This document shows, piece after piece, positions 7,335 to 18,041 of a DNA stretch of 64,000 bases (position 1 is the first letter of the stretch; every line of letters starts with the position of its first letter). The notes beneath the pieces are model-generated. The model saw nothing but the letters and a program-made list of their open reading frames with translations. It made no database searches and was not told the DNA's origin. Both the position numbers and the translations under genes were made by a program. The DNA comes from Rhodovulum sp. ES.010 (GTDB lineage Bacteria; Pseudomonadota; Alphaproteobacteria; Rhodobacterales; Rhodobacteraceae). The stretch spans positions 2,118,001 to 2,182,000 of the forward strand of contig NZ_FSRS01000001.1 in assembly GCF_900142935.1 (NCBI RefSeq), in the 5' to 3' direction.

Positions 7335-9734
7335 ATGAAATTCACCCTCTCCTGGCTGAAGGACCACCTCGAGACCGAGGCCCCGCTCGACGACATCCTC
7401 TACGCGCTGACCGACCTGGGACTGGAGGTCGAGGGTGTCGAGAACCCGGCGGTGAAGCTGGAGGAATTCACCATCGGCCGCGTCGTCAAGGCCGAGAAGC
7501 ACCCCGATGCCGACCGGCTGCGGGTCTGCCGGGTGGCGACGGCGCAGGGGGAGAGCCAGATCATCTGCGGCGCGCCGAACGCGCGCGAGGGGATCACGGT
7601 CGTGGTGGCGCATCCGGGGAGCTACATCCCCGGCATCGACACGATCATCCAAGTCGGCAAGATCCGGGGCGTGGAAAGCCACGGCATGATGTGCTCGGAA
7701 CGCGAGCTGGAACTGTCGGACGAGCACGAGGGGATCATCGAACTGCCGTCCGGCGAGGTCGGCCAGAAGTTCACCGACTGGCTGGCGGCGAACGACCCGG
7801 CCAAGGTGGACCCGGTGATCGAGATCGCGATCACGCCGAACCGGCCCGACGCGCTGGGGGTCTACGGCGTGGCCCGCGACCTGGCCGCCCGCGGGATCGG
7901 GCGGCTGAAGGCGCAAGCGGTTGAGCCGGTGCCGGGCGCCTTTCCCTGTCCCATCGGCGTGACCATCGACCCCGCGCTGAAGGAAAAGGGCGCGCCGCAT
8001 TTCACCGGCCGCCTGATCCGTGGGGTAAAGAACGGGCCGAGCCCGGACTGGCTGCAGGACCGGCTGCGCGCGATCGGGCTGCGCCCCATCTCGGCGCTGG
8101 TCGATATCACCAACTTTTTCACCTACGACCAGAACCGCCCGCTGCACGTCTTCGACGCCGATATCGTCAAGGGCGATCTGCGCATTCACCCCGCCGAGGG
8201 GGGCGAGACGCTGCTGGCGCTGGACGAGAAGGAATACAGCTTCCAGCCCGGCATGATGGTGATTTCCGACGATGAAGGCCCCGAAAGCATCGCCGGCGTC
8301 ATGGGCGGCGAGCATACCGGTGTGACGGAGGGCACGGTCAACGTCTTCCTCGAAAGCGCGTTCTGGGACCCGATCACCATCGCGGCGACGGGCCGGGCGC
8401 TGAAGGTCAATTCGGACGCCCGCTACCGGTTCGAACGCGGGGTGGACCCGGCCTATACCCTGCCGGGGCTGGAGGCGGCGACGCGGATGATCCTCGACCT
8501 GTGCGGCGGTGAGCCGTCCGAAGTCGTGGCCGACGGCGCGGCCCCGGACATGGACCGCGCCTACCGGCTGGATACCGAGCGTGTGGCGCGCCTGGTCGGG
8601 ATGGACATCCCCGCGGACGAACAGCGCCGGACGCTGACCGCGCTGGGTTTCCGGCTGGAAGGCGACATGGCGCATGTGCCCTCGTGGCGGCCGGACGTGC
8701 AGGGCGAGGCCGACCTCGTGGAGGAAGTGGCCCGCGTGGCTTCGCTGACGAAGCTGGAGGGCAAGCGCCTGTCCCGCACCCATGTCGGCGTGCCCACGGG
8801 CATCCTGACGCCGATGCAGAAGCGCGAGGCGGCGGGGCGGCGGACCTGCGCGGCGCTGGGCTACAACGAGTGCGTGACCTATTCCTTCGTCGACCAGGGC
8901 GCGGCCGCGCTGTTCGGCGGGGGCGACGAGGCGACGGCGCTGGAAAACCCCATTTCCAGCGAGATGAGCCACATGCGCCCCGCCCTGCTGCCGGGCCTCT
9001 TGCAGGCGGCCGCCCGTAACCAGGCGCGCGGCTTCGCCGACCTTGCGCTGTTCGAGGTGGGGCCGGCCTTCCACGGCGCCGAACCGGGCGAGCAGCATAC
9101 GCTGGCCACCGGTTTGCTGGTCGGCCATGCCGGTGCGCGCGACCCGCACGGCACGCGCCGGCCGGTCGACATCTACGACGCCAAGGCCGATTGCGAGGCG
9201 GTGCTGGCGGCCATCGGCGCGCCGGCCAAGGCACAGATCATGCGGGGCGCACGCGAGTGGTGGCACCCGGGCCGGCACGGGATGGTCTGCCTCGGGCCGA
9301 AAAAGGTGCTGGCCGTGTTCGGCGAACTGCACCCCAAGGTCCTGCGCGAGATGGACGTGAAAGGCCCGGCGATGGCCTTCTCCGTCTGGCTGGACGAGGT
9401 GCCGATGCCGCGCCGCAAGGGTGCGACGCGCGATGCGCTCGCGATTTCCGACTTCCAGGCGGTCGAGCGGGATTTCGCCTTCGTGCTGGACAGCGACGTC
9501 GAGGCGGCCAAGGTGGTGACTGCCGCGGCGGGCGCCGACAAGGCGTTGATCGAGGAGGTGCGCGTCTTCGACGAGTTTCTGGGCGGCAGCCTTGGCGAGG
9601 GCAAGAAATCGCTGGCGATCACCGTGCGCCTGCAGCCGATGGACCGCACGCTGACCGACGAGGAAATCGAGGCGGTCGGCCGGAAGATCGTCGAGAAGGT
9701 CGAAAAGGCCACCGGCGGAACGCTTCGGGCCTAG
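7335..9734 (+). CDS. pheT: Phenylalanyl-tRNA synthetase beta subunit
   Basis: A 799-residue subunit of normal length. In order it shows the tRNA-binding OB fold (residues about 39-150, with KHPDADRLRVC), the B3/B4 editing region, the B5 domain near 400-475, the catalytic-like core and the C-terminal ferredoxin-fold anticodon-binding domain (about 705-799, with DFAFVLDSDVEAAKV). With PheS it charges tRNA-Phe and edits mischarged tyrosine. The next gene starts 27 bases downstream. Confidence 0.98.
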   Translation: MKFTLSWLKDHLETEAPLDDILYALTDLGLEVEGVENPAVKLEEFTIGRVVKAEKHPDADRLRVCRVATAQGESQIICGAPNAREGITVVVAHPGSYIPGIDTIIQVGKIRGVESHGMMCSERELELSDEHEGIIELPSGEVGQKFTDWLAANDPAKVDPVIEIAITPNRPDALGVYGVARDLAARGIGRLKAQAVEPVPGAFPCPIGVTIDPALKEKGAPHFTGRLIRGVKNGPSPDWLQDRLRAIGLRPISALVDITNFFTYDQNRPLHVFDADIVKGDLRIHPAEGGETLLALDEKEYSFQPGMMVISDDEGPESIAGVMGGEHTGVTEGTVNVFLESAFWDPITIAATGRALKVNSDARYRFERGVDPAYTLPGLEAATRMILDLCGGEPSEVVADGAAPDMDRAYRLDTERVARLVGMDIPADEQRRTLTALGFRLEGDMAHVPSWRPDVQGEADLVEEVARVASLTKLEGKRLSRTHVGVPTGILTPMQKREAAGRRTCAALGYNECVTYSFVDQGAAALFGGGDEATALENPISSEMSHMRPALLPGLLQAAARNQARGFADLALFEVGPAFHGAEPGEQHTLATGLLVGHAGARDPHGTRRPVDIYDAKADCEAVLAAIGAPAKAQIMRGAREWWHPGRHGMVCLGPKKVLAVFGELHPKVLREMDVKGPAMAFSVWLDEVPMPRRKGATRDALAISDFQAVERDFAFVLDSDVEAAKVVTAAAGADKALIEEVRVFDEFLGGSLGEGKKSLAITVRLQPMDRTLTDEEIEAVGRKIVEKVEKATGGTLRA

Positions 9735-9761
9735 GGTCGCGGCGCGAGAGGGGGAACGCGC

Positions 9762-10421
9762 ATGTTCGAGAACCGCGAAGACGCCGGGCGGCGCCTGGCG
9801 GAAAAGGTCGCGGCGGCCGCGCCCGAGAACCCGCTGGTGCTGGCGCTGCCGCGCGGTGGAGTGCCGGTCGCCATTCCGGTGGCCGAGGCGCTCGGCGCGC
9901 CGCTCGACCTCGCCTTCGTGCGCAAGATCGGGATGCCGGGCAACCCCGAACTCGCCGCCGGGGCGGTGGTCGATGGCGGTGCCCGCGAGGTGGTGTTCAA
10001 CGAGGAGATCCTGGGCTATCGCGGCCTCAGCCAAGCCGATTTCGCCCCCCAGGTGGAGGAGAAACTTGCCGAGATCGCGGAGCGCCGGAACCTGTATCTC
10101 GGCGACCGCGCACCGCAGAAGGTGGCCGGACGAACGGCCATCGTGGTGGATGACGGGCTGGCGACGGGGGCGACGGCAACGGCCGTGCTGCGCGCGCTGC
10201 ACAAGCGTGGGCCGCTTGAGGTCTGGCTTGCCGTGCCGGTGGGCCCGCAAGCGCTGATCTGGCAGATGCGCGGGCTGACCGATCGGCTTGTCTTCCTCGA
10301 GGCGCCGCGGGAATTCTACGCGGTCGGCGCGCATTACAGGCATTTCGACCAGGTGAGCGACGACGAGGTGGTGCGGATGCTCCACGCCGCCTGGGACCGG
10401 GAAGAAGGGAGAGAGAGATGA
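9762..10421 (+). CDS. Phosphoribosyltransferase domain protein
   Basis: A 219-residue protein with the PRPP-binding signature VVDDGLATGATATAV near residues 127-143, the loop that grips 5-phosphoribosyl-1-pyrophosphate in type I phosphoribosyltransferases. The N-terminal LALPRGGVPVAIPVAEAL block is typical of the stand-alone group of this family, whose substrate is unknown. Its stop codon overlaps the start of the YtoQ gene (ATGA), so the two are translationally coupled. Confidence 0.85.
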   Translation: MFENREDAGRRLAEKVAAAAPENPLVLALPRGGVPVAIPVAEALGAPLDLAFVRKIGMPGNPELAAGAVVDGGAREVVFNEEILGYRGLSQADFAPQVEEKLAEIAERRNLYLGDRAPQKVAGRTAIVVDDGLATGATATAVLRALHKRGPLEVWLAVPVGPQALIWQMRGLTDRLVFLEAPREFYAVGAHYRHFDQVSDDEVVRMLHAAWDREEGRER

Positions 10422-10867
10422 CGCTGAAGGTTTACCTGTCGGGCGAGATCCACACCGACTGGCGCGAGCGGATCGTCGAGGGCGCAAAGGGGCTGGATGT
10501 CAGCTTCGACGCGCCGGTGACGGACCATGCCGCCAGCGACGATTGCGGTGTGGCGATCCTGGGCGCCGAGGACAACAAGTTCTGGCACGACCACAAGGGC
10601 GCGATGGTCAACGCGATCCGCACGCGCAAAGGCATCGCCGACGCCGATGTGGTGGTGGTGCGCTTCGGCGAGAAATATAAGCAGTGGAATGCGGCCTTCG
10701 ACGCGGGCGTCGCCTCGGCGCTGGGCAAGTCGCTGATCGTCCTGCACGGCCCCGAGCATGCCCACGCGCTGAAAGAAGTGGACGCCGCCGCGCTGGCCGT
10801 CGCCGAAGAGCCCGAACAGGTGGTGCAGATTCTGCGCTACGTTCTGACGGGCGAGTTGCCGGGCTGA
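10418..10867 (+). CDS. YtoQ family protein
   Basis: A 149-residue soluble protein of the YtoQ family. It opens with LKVYLSGEIHTDWRE, has DDCGVAILGAEDNKFWHDHK in the middle and FGEKYKQWNAAFDAG around residue 85. The fold resembles nucleoside 2-deoxyribosyltransferases, which fits its coupling to a phosphoribosyltransferase through a 4-base ATGA overlap. The pair may act in nucleotide salvage or repair; this is inference, since no activity is established for YtoQ. Confidence 0.85.
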   Translation: MTLKVYLSGEIHTDWRERIVEGAKGLDVSFDAPVTDHAASDDCGVAILGAEDNKFWHDHKGAMVNAIRTRKGIADADVVVVRFGEKYKQWNAAFDAGVASALGKSLIVLHGPEHAHALKEVDAAALAVAEEPEQVVQILRYVLTGELPG

Positions 10868-10892
10868 CGCCGCGGGGCGCGGGCTGCGGCGG

Positions 10893-11789
10893 CTACCCGC
10901 CGGTGCCGTCCGGCGCCCCCGTCACCCCCTCCAGCGCCTCGGGCATTTTCGCGTGCAGCCAGAGCCGCGCCCCGTCGATCGCCTCGACATAGGCCTGGAT
11001 CGGCCCGTCGAGGGCCGGATGCAGCCCGGCGATGGACGGGGCAAACAGATACACGGCGACCGCCGCCGCCCCGATCAGCACGACCAGGGCAAAGCCCAGG
11101 CGGAACCCGCTCCTCTGCCCGGCCGCTTCAGCCTCGGCCGTGACGATGCTGTCGGCGCCCCGGTCGGAACTGGCGGTCAGCGTGGAGTTGATTTCCTCGA
11201 TATCCGGCAGGGTGTCGCGCCGCGGCGCGGCGGCCTCGGGCGCCTGCGCCGCGGGTGCGGGTCGCTGCACCGCCGTCTCGACCACCGCCCGCTCCGCTGG
11301 TGAGTCCGCAGGCTCCAGGCCCAGGTCCGGCTGGTCGGCGAAGGTCTCGACGGCCGCCTCCTCTTCGCGGGCGCGCTGTTCGCGCTCGGCCTCTTCCTTG
11401 AGGATGTTCAGCACGTCCGCGTCCAGTTCGCGCCGCGCGGTTCCGGGCGTGGACGCGGGGGCGGTCGCGTCGTCTTCGCCGGCCGGCTCCTCCTGCTTGG
11501 GCGCGCTGACCGGCGGCTCGGGCGGCATCGGTTGGTCGGCCTCCGGCGCAGGGTCGGCGTCGGCAGCTTGCTCGGTGGACCCCGCCCCGGCGCGTTCGGG
11601 CGGCGGCGCGGGGGGCTGATCGGCACCGGGCGCGGCATCTGCCATCGGGGATTCGGGCGCAGGCGTCCCGGCCGCCTGCTGGAACCAGATATGGCCGCAA
11701 TTCGAGCACTGAACGTCGCGCCCCTCGCGGGGGATGACGGCGTCGTCCACCTCGTACTGGGCCTCGCAGTTCGGGCAAATCAGTCGCAT
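10893..11789 (-). CDS. MJ0042-type zinc-ribbon membrane protein
   Basis: A 298-residue protein starting MRLICPNCEAQYEVDD. Cysteines 5, 8, 28 and 31 form the N-terminal zinc ribbon typical of the MJ0042/zinc_ribbon_5 group in alphaproteobacteria. A long Pro/Ala/Glu-rich disordered stretch follows (about 45-225), then one membrane helix (about 229-250) and a short tail. The start at 11789 is preferred because the zinc ribbon begins immediately; an upstream in-frame ATG would add 19 unrelated residues. It is divergent from ftsE. Function unknown; its location suggests an envelope or division link. Confidence 0.8.
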   Translation of the reverse strand: MRLICPNCEAQYEVDDAVIPREGRDVQCSNCGHIWFQQAAGTPAPESPMADAAPGADQPPAPPPERAGAGSTEQAADADPAPEADQPMPPEPPVSAPKQEEPAGEDDATAPASTPGTARRELDADVLNILKEEAEREQRAREEEAAVETFADQPDLGLEPADSPAERAVVETAVQRPAPAAQAPEAAAPRRDTLPDIEEINSTLTASSDRGADSIVTAEAEAAGQRSGFRLGFALVVLIGAAAVAVYLFAPSIAGLHPALDGPIQAYVEAIDGARLWLHAKMPEALEGVTGAPDGTGG

Positions 11790-11951
11790 GCTGTCCCGCG
11801 CCTCGCTCCGTTCCGGGGGTGTCCCCTTCCGGTTGTTTTGCCGCATGTTGTATCACCACAGGGCAAAATTCAAAGCATTTGAGCCCGCAGCCGATTGAAA
11901 CCGGCGCAGGGCTCGGGCAATACGAAGGCCGGTTGAGCGGCGGAGCGCAGC

Positions 11952-12629
11952 GTGATCGAGCTCGAGGACGTGTCCCACAGCTATGGCGGAGGCGAGCTCC
12001 TGTCCGGCATCTCGCTGCATCTGGCCCCGGCCTCGTTCCACTTCCTGACGGGGCCGTCCGGCGCGGGCAAGACCACCTTCCTCAGGCTGTGTTACGGCGA
12101 GCTCAGGCCGACGCGCGGGCAGGTGCGCCTTTTTGGCGCGGAGCTCGACGGCATGGACCGCGACGAAATCGCCCGCACGCGCCGGCGGATCGGCGTCGTG
12201 CACCAGGATTGCCAGTTCCTCGACCACCTGCCCCTGGCCGAGAATGTGTGCCTGCCGCTGGTGGCCGCCGGGCGCGATGTCGCGGCCGAAGCACAGAACC
12301 TGCGGGAACTGATGGCCTGGGTCGGGCTCGAGGCCCGGTCGAACGCGCTGCCGCCGCAGCTTTCGGGCGGCGAACGTCAGCGCGCGGCCCTGGCCCGCGC
12401 CGTCATCATGGCCCCGGACGTGATCCTGGCCGACGAACCGACGGGCAATGTCGACTGGGAGATGTCCCTGCGGCTGCTGCAGCTGCTCATCGAGTTGAAC
12501 CGCATGGGCAAGGCCATCGTGATCGCGACCCATGACCTCAACCTGATCCGCGCCGCCAAGGCCCAGGTCGCGGCGCGCGTGCTGCGGATCAAGGACCGGC
12601 AACTGCAGCTTGCGGGGGCGGACCTGTGA
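11952..12629 (+). CDS. ftsE: Cell division ATP-binding protein FtsE
   Basis: A 225-residue ABC ATPase with Walker A (GPSGAGKTT, near residue 35), the signature LSGGERQRAALARA near 137, and Walker B (VILADEPTGNVDW) near 157. FtsE partners FtsX in a membrane complex that drives peptidoglycan hydrolase activation at the division site rather than transport. The ftsX start overlaps the ftsE stop (GTGA), which supports a single operon. Confidence 0.95.
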   Translation: MIELEDVSHSYGGGELLSGISLHLAPASFHFLTGPSGAGKTTFLRLCYGELRPTRGQVRLFGAELDGMDRDEIARTRRRIGVVHQDCQFLDHLPLAENVCLPLVAAGRDVAAEAQNLRELMAWVGLEARSNALPPQLSGGERQRAALARAVIMAPDVILADEPTGNVDWEMSLRLLQLLIELNRMGKAIVIATHDLNLIRAAKAQVAARVLRIKDRQLQLAGADL

Positions 12630-13528
12630 AGATGCCGGCACGATTCGACGCAGCCCTGGGCGGCGACCCGCGCACCGACCGGATCGTGCCGCCCTCGGGC
12701 TTCACCGCGCGGCTTACCCTGCTCACCGCGGCGTCGATGACGTTTCTCGCGGTGTTCGCCCTGGCGCTTTCGGTGGCGGCCGGCCGGATGGCCGAGCGCT
12801 GGGACGCCGCACTTGCACAGACCGCGACGGTGCGCATCTCGGCCCCGCAGGCGCAAATGGACACGCAGACGCGCGCCGTGCTCGAGGTGCTGCGCACCAC
12901 GCCCGGCGTCGGCGCGGCCCGGCAGATTCCCGACGACGAACAGCGCGCCCTGCTGGAGCCGTGGTTCGGCCCCGACCTGCCGCTCGAAAGCCTGCCGCTT
13001 CCCCGGCTCGTCGAGATCACCGAGACCGGCGCGGGCCTCGACGCCGAGTCGCTGCGGCTGCGGCTTGCGGCCGAGGCCCCCGGCGCGGTGCTCGACGATC
13101 ACACCCGCTGGCGGCAACCCCTGGTGCGCGCCGCGTCGCATCTGCGGCTGCTTGGCTGGCTCTCGATCGTGCTGATCGGCGCGACGATGGCGGCGATGAT
13201 CGCGCTCGCCTCGCACGCCGCGCTCAGCGCCAATGCGCGGGTGATCGAGGTTCTGCGGCTGGTGGGCGCGCGCGACACCTTCATCGCGCGGGCCTTCGTT
13301 CGCCGCTTCACCCGGCGCGCCGTTGCCGGCGCCGCCCTCGGAACGGCGGCCGGCATGCTGGCCGTCGCGCTCCTGCCGGGCGACGGGGAGGCGGGCGGCG
13401 TTCTGGCCGGGCTCGGCTTCCGCGGGGTCGACTGGCTGCTGCCGCTCGCGCTGCCACTCGTGGCCGGCGGTGTCGCCTTCGTCGCCACGCGGGCGACGGC
13501 CATGCGGGTTCTGCGGGGAATCTCCTGA
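12626..13528 (+). CDS. ftsX: Cell division protein FtsX
   Basis: A 300-residue permease-like subunit with a cytosolic N-terminus and a first helix near residues 28-52. A periplasmic domain follows (about 55-165), then three helices in the C-terminal half with the family block LRLVGARDTFIARAFVRRF between helices. It partners FtsE to signal to periplasmic amidase regulators. The GTG at 12626 overlaps the ftsE stop; an ATG two codons later (12632) is equally possible. plsC follows after one base. Confidence 0.92.
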   Translation: MKMPARFDAALGGDPRTDRIVPPSGFTARLTLLTAASMTFLAVFALALSVAAGRMAERWDAALAQTATVRISAPQAQMDTQTRAVLEVLRTTPGVGAARQIPDDEQRALLEPWFGPDLPLESLPLPRLVEITETGAGLDAESLRLRLAAEAPGAVLDDHTRWRQPLVRAASHLRLLGWLSIVLIGATMAAMIALASHAALSANARVIEVLRLVGARDTFIARAFVRRFTRRAVAGAALGTAAGMLAVALLPGDGEAGGVLAGLGFRGVDWLLPLALPLVAGGVAFVATRATAMRVLRGIS

Positions 13529-13529
13529 G

Positions 13530-14267
13530 ATGCGCTACACGATCCAATACCTCCGGTCGCTCGCCTTCGTTACGCAGATGTACCTGGCAATGGCGGTCTT
13601 CGCGCTGCTCTACACGCCGATGGCGCTGGCCTCGCGGCCCTGGGCCTACCGCGCGGTGCGCCACTACGCGCTCTGGGTGCGCTGGACGGCGCGCTGGATG
13701 GTGGGGCTGCGCTCCGAGGTGCGCGGCACACCGCCCACGGACGAGGTGCTGATCGCCTCCAAGCACCAGTCCTTCTTCGACATCATCATCCTGGTCAGCG
13801 TCGTGCCCCGGCCGCGCTTCATCATGAAGAAGTCGTTGAAATGGGCGCCGGTTCTGGGATGGTACGCGATGCGGATCGGCTGCGTGCCGGTAGACCGGGG
13901 CAAGCGGGGCAAGGCCATCGCGGGCATGGTCGAGGCGGTGCGGAACGGCCGGCAAGCGCCCGGCCAGCTCATCATCTATCCGCAGGGCACGCGCGTCGCC
14001 CCCGGCGCGCACCGGCCCTACAAGGTCGGCGCCGGCATTCTCTACCAGCAATTCGGCCACGACTGCGTCCCCGCCGCGACGAATGTCGGCGTCTTCTGGC
14101 CGCGGACCGGCATCTATCGCAAGCCGGGCCTCGCCGTCGTCGAGTTTCTCCCCCAGATCCCGGCGGGTATGCCCGTCGACGGGTTCATGGACACGCTCGA
14201 GCAAAGGGTGGAGACCGCATCCGACCGCCTGATGGACGAGGCGGGCTTCCGCCAGGGGCGCCCCTGA
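13530..14267 (+). CDS. plsC: 1-acyl-sn-glycerol-3-phosphate acyltransferase
   Basis: A 245-residue membrane acyltransferase that adds the second acyl chain to lysophosphatidic acid, giving phosphatidic acid for phospholipid synthesis. The catalytic HX4D motif is HQSFFD near residue 78. The glycerol-phosphate binding block appears as YPQGTRVAPG near 150, with glutamine where many homologues have glutamate (PEGTR). An N-terminal hydrophobic segment anchors it. It begins one base after ftsX ends, so lipid synthesis and division genes share a transcript here. Confidence 0.93.
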   Translation: MRYTIQYLRSLAFVTQMYLAMAVFALLYTPMALASRPWAYRAVRHYALWVRWTARWMVGLRSEVRGTPPTDEVLIASKHQSFFDIIILVSVVPRPRFIMKKSLKWAPVLGWYAMRIGCVPVDRGKRGKAIAGMVEAVRNGRQAPGQLIIYPQGTRVAPGAHRPYKVGAGILYQQFGHDCVPAATNVGVFWPRTGIYRKPGLAVVEFLPQIPAGMPVDGFMDTLEQRVETASDRLMDEAGFRQGRP

Positions 14268-14494
14268 CCGCCGCACGGCGGGGACCGGCTCGGCGCGCAA
14301 AACTGCGACAGCACGCGCCGCGTTGCCCCATTTCGCCTACGCGACCGCCGTGACATGCGCCCGCCACGGGCGATCGCCCGAGGTGCTGACTCGGATGCAT
14401 CGGGGCCGGAATGCCGCCTGCCGGAACACGCCCCTTGGCGGCGCGACACGGGCAGGGACCTCTCTGGAATGCGGCAAAGACGATTGCGTCCGGC

Positions 14495-15454
<960 letters not shown>

Positions 15455-15482
15455 GCCCGGGCTCCCAGCGTGGTCCGGGGGG

Positions 15483-15511
15483 TATATGCCGCCCGCGCGG
15501 GCAATTTGCAA
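15483..15511 (-). promoter_or_regulatory. Sigma-70-type promoter for accA
   Basis: On the minus strand TTGCAA (15506-15511) and CATATA (15483-15488) are separated by 17 bases, in front of accA by about 30 bases. The arrangement predicts a short leader of about 20 bases. Confidence 0.55.
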
Positions 15512-15551
15512 CGGCACCGGGACGCGCGGCCGCGCCCCGGCGTCGCAGGCG

Positions 15552-16634
15552 CTAGCCGAGCCGGTAGCCCGGCGTCGAGGCCGAGATCGCGGCTTCCTCC
15601 TCGTCCATGCCCTCGGCGATCGACTCGAAGAGCGGCGTGGAGAGATAGCGCTCGCCGGTATCGGGCAGCATGCACAGCAGGACCGAGCCCGGCTCGGCCT
15701 TCTCGGCGATGGCCATGGTGACCGCGAAGGTGGACCCGCCCGACACGCCGGTAAGGATGCCCTCCTTGCGCGCCAGTTCCTGCGCCCACTTGATCCCGTC
15801 GGCTCCGGCCACCGGGATCAGCTCGTCGTAATAGCCCTCGTCCAGGGCCTCCTGCAGCACCAGCGGGATGAAGTCCGGCGTCCAGCCCTGGATCGGGTGC
15901 GGTTCGAAGGCCGGGTGGCTCTCGTCGGGCTCACCCTCTTCGTTGCGCTTCTGCGCGAAACCCGAGGCGACGAGTTGCGCGTTCTCCGGCTCGCTGAGGA
16001 TGATCCTGGTCTCGGGCCGCTCCTCGCGCAGCAGCCGGCCCAGGCCCGTCACCGTGCCCCCGGTGCCGTACCCCGTCACCAGGTAATCGAGGCGTTGCCC
16101 GTCGAAATCGCCGACGATCTCGCGCGCGGTCGTCGCCTCGTGGATGTCGGCATTGGCCTCCGTCTCGAACTGGTGGGCCAGAAACCAGCCATTCTCGCGC
16201 GCCAGTTCCTGGGCCTTCTTCACCATGCCCATCGCCTTGTCGGCCTTGGGGGTCAGGACCACCCTGGCGCCCAGCATGCGCATCAGCCTGCGGCGTTCGA
16301 CCGAGAAGCTCTCGGCCATGGTGATGACCAGCGGATAGCCCTTCTGCGCGCAGACCATCGCCAGCCCGATCCCGGTATTGCCGGAGGTCGCCTCGACGAC
16401 GGTCTGACCGGGCTTGAGCCGGCCCTCGCGCTCGGCGGCCTCGATGATGTTGACCGCGAGGCGGTCCTTGACCGAGGCGCCGGGGTTGAACGCCTCCGAT
16501 TTGACGTAGATCGTCACGCCCTCGGGCCCGAGATTGTTGATCCGGATCGCCGGCGTGTCGCCGATCGTGTCGAGCACGCTGTCGAACAGCCGCCCGCGCC
16601 CCTGGGTCGTTCTGGTTGCCACCGTGTCCTTCAT
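15552..16634 (-). CDS. cysK: Cysteine synthase A (O-acetylserine sulfhydrylase family)
   Basis: A 360-residue PLP enzyme. The PLP lysine is K56 in [13 protein letters not shown], followed by the [11 protein letters not shown] substrate loop and the phosphate-binding [11 protein letters not shown] loop. It makes L-cysteine from O-acetylserine and sulfide. It is longer than the usual 300-320 residues because of an extra segment around residues 225-260 ([20 protein letters not shown]) and a C-terminal tail. A related cystathionine-type or O-phosphoserine activity cannot be excluded from sequence alone. Start at 16634 chosen for [10 protein letters not shown]. Confidence 0.9.
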   Translation of the reverse strand: MKDTVATRTTQGRGRLFDSVLDTIGDTPAIRINNLGPEGVTIYVKSEAFNPGASVKDRLAVNIIEAAEREGRLKPGQTVVEATSGNTGIGLAMVCAQKGYPLVITMAESFSVERRRLMRMLGARVVLTPKADKAMGMVKKAQELARENGWFLAHQFETEANADIHEATTAREIVGDFDGQRLDYLVTGYGTGGTVTGLGRLLREERPETRIILSEPENAQLVASGFAQKRNEEGEPDESHPAFEPHPIQGWTPDFIPLVLQEALDEGYYDELIPVAGADGIKWAQELARKEGILTGVSGGSTFAVTMAIAEKAEPGSVLLCMLPDTGERYLSTPLFESIAEGMDEEEAAISASTPGYRLG

Positions 16635-16809
16635 CTCGCACCCCTTTCCTGGCTGACGCCCGCAGGCGCATGGTTCGGAAACTGGGGCGAAGATAAGTGC
16701 GACGGGCGCAGGATGCACCCGGTCGGGCGCCCCGTGGCGCGGATTAGGGAGGCTGTCGGGAGGCCGGAGGCCGCATGCGGACCGAATTCCCCCGAACCCC
16801 TCTCTCGAA

Positions 16810-16835
16810 AGGACAAACGGGGCCTGCCGGCCCCG
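16810..16835 (-). terminator. Terminator after the malyl-CoA lyase gene
   Basis: Arms CGGGGCC and GGCCCCG (16818-16835, loop TGCC) read on the minus strand are followed by GTTTGT. It lies 29 bases beyond the mcl1 stop. A second small hairpin (CGAAAC/GTTTCG) lies between it and the gene. Confidence 0.65.
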
Positions 16836-16863
16836 CTTGCGAAACGCCCGTGTTTCGGCGCGT

Positions 16864-17823
16864 CTACTGCGCCGCGATCATCTCGGCCTGTTTGACGATC
16901 ACCTCGGCCTGCTTGATCGAGGCGATGTCGACGAGGCGGCCCTTGTAGACGGTCGCGCCCGCGCCCTCGGCCTTGGCTTTCTCCATCGCCGCGAGGATCT
17001 CGCGCGCCTCTGCCACCGCCGCGTCGGAGGGGGTGAAGATCTCGTTGGCCAGAGCGACCTGCTTGGGGTGGATGGCCCATTTGCCGACCATGCCCAGCGT
17101 GGCCGAGCGCCGCGCCTGCGCGCGGAAGCCTTCATCGTCGGAGAAATCGCCGAACGGGCCGTCGACGGGCAGCACGCCGTGAGTGCGGCAGGCCGCGACG
17201 ATGTTGGCCTGCGCCCAGTGCCACGGGTCGGACCAGTATTTCTGCCCCTCGCGATGCATGTAGTAGTTTTCCTGCGTCCCGCCGATGCCCGTGGTCGCCA
17301 TACCCATCGAGGCCGCGAAATCGGCCGCGCCAAGGCTCATCGCCTGCAACCGGGGGCTGGCGGCGGCGATCTCCTCGACATGGGAAATGCCGGCCGCGGA
17401 TTCGATGATCACCTCGAAGCCGAGCCGCTTCTGGCGGCCTGTCGCCTGTTCGATGGAACTCACCAGCGCATCGACGGCATAGATATCGGCCGCGCAGCCA
17501 ACCTTGGGGATCATGATGAGATCGAGCCGTTCGGACGCCTGTTCCAGAAGGTCGACGACGTCGCGATACCAGTAGCCCGAGTCGAGCCCGTTGATCCGCA
17601 CGCTGAGCGTCTTGGCGCCCCAGTCCACGTCGCCGATGGCCTGCACCACGTTCTTCCGCGCCTCGGCCTTGTCGTCGGGGGCGACGGAATCCTCAAGGTC
17701 GATATTGATGACATCGGCCGCGCTCAACGCCATCTTCTCGAAGATTTCCGGGCGCGAGCCGGGGCCGAAAAGCTGACAGCGGTTCGGGCGGGCGACGGGC
17801 GTGGGCTGAATTCGGAAGCTCAT
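16864..17823 (-). CDS. mcl1: L-malyl-CoA/beta-methylmalyl-CoA lyase
   Basis: A 319-residue HpcH/HpaI (citrate-lyase beta) superfamily enzyme, the length of the characterised Rhodobacter Mcl1. The metal-binding and active-site block INIDLEDSVAPDDKAEAR starts near residue 40. EVIIESAAGISHVEE and the KWAIHPKQVALANEIF block near the C-terminus are typical. It splits L-malyl-CoA to glyoxylate and acetyl-CoA and condenses glyoxylate with propionyl-CoA, so it marks the ethylmalonyl-CoA pathway of acetate assimilation common in Rhodobacterales. Confidence 0.9.
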   Translation of the reverse strand: MSFRIQPTPVARPNRCQLFGPGSRPEIFEKMALSAADVINIDLEDSVAPDDKAEARKNVVQAIGDVDWGAKTLSVRINGLDSGYWYRDVVDLLEQASERLDLIMIPKVGCAADIYAVDALVSSIEQATGRQKRLGFEVIIESAAGISHVEEIAAASPRLQAMSLGAADFAASMGMATTGIGGTQENYYMHREGQKYWSDPWHWAQANIVAACRTHGVLPVDGPFGDFSDDEGFRAQARRSATLGMVGKWAIHPKQVALANEIFTPSDAAVAEAREILAAMEKAKAEGAGATVYKGRLVDIASIKQAEVIVKQAEMIAAQ

Positions 17824-18041
17824 GCAAGGTCTCCTGGAAAGGATATGTCCGATTGATCGGCTCCGGGGATAGAATCCTGCGCGCCCCTCGGCAAGCGATT
17901 TCGCCGCAGCGCAGCGTGGGAAAGCACGATTCCCGGCGAAGCGCCAAAACCCCGCCCGTTTCGCTGCGCAGATGCGGGCTCTGGCGCAAGAATCTGCCGA
18001 ATACTCTTTCTCTGACCGCAGAACATGCGCATTTGCACGAT

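Noticed and set aside
6960..10487. An 1175-codon open frame on the minus strand
   Set aside because: It runs opposite pheT and its neighbours, which are unmistakable; the product is a low-complexity Arg/His/Leu/Asp-rich string without domains.
14268..14494. Terminator after plsC
   Set aside because: Only a CCGCC/GGCGG mini-hairpin with a 4-base loop and no T tract; too weak in this composition.
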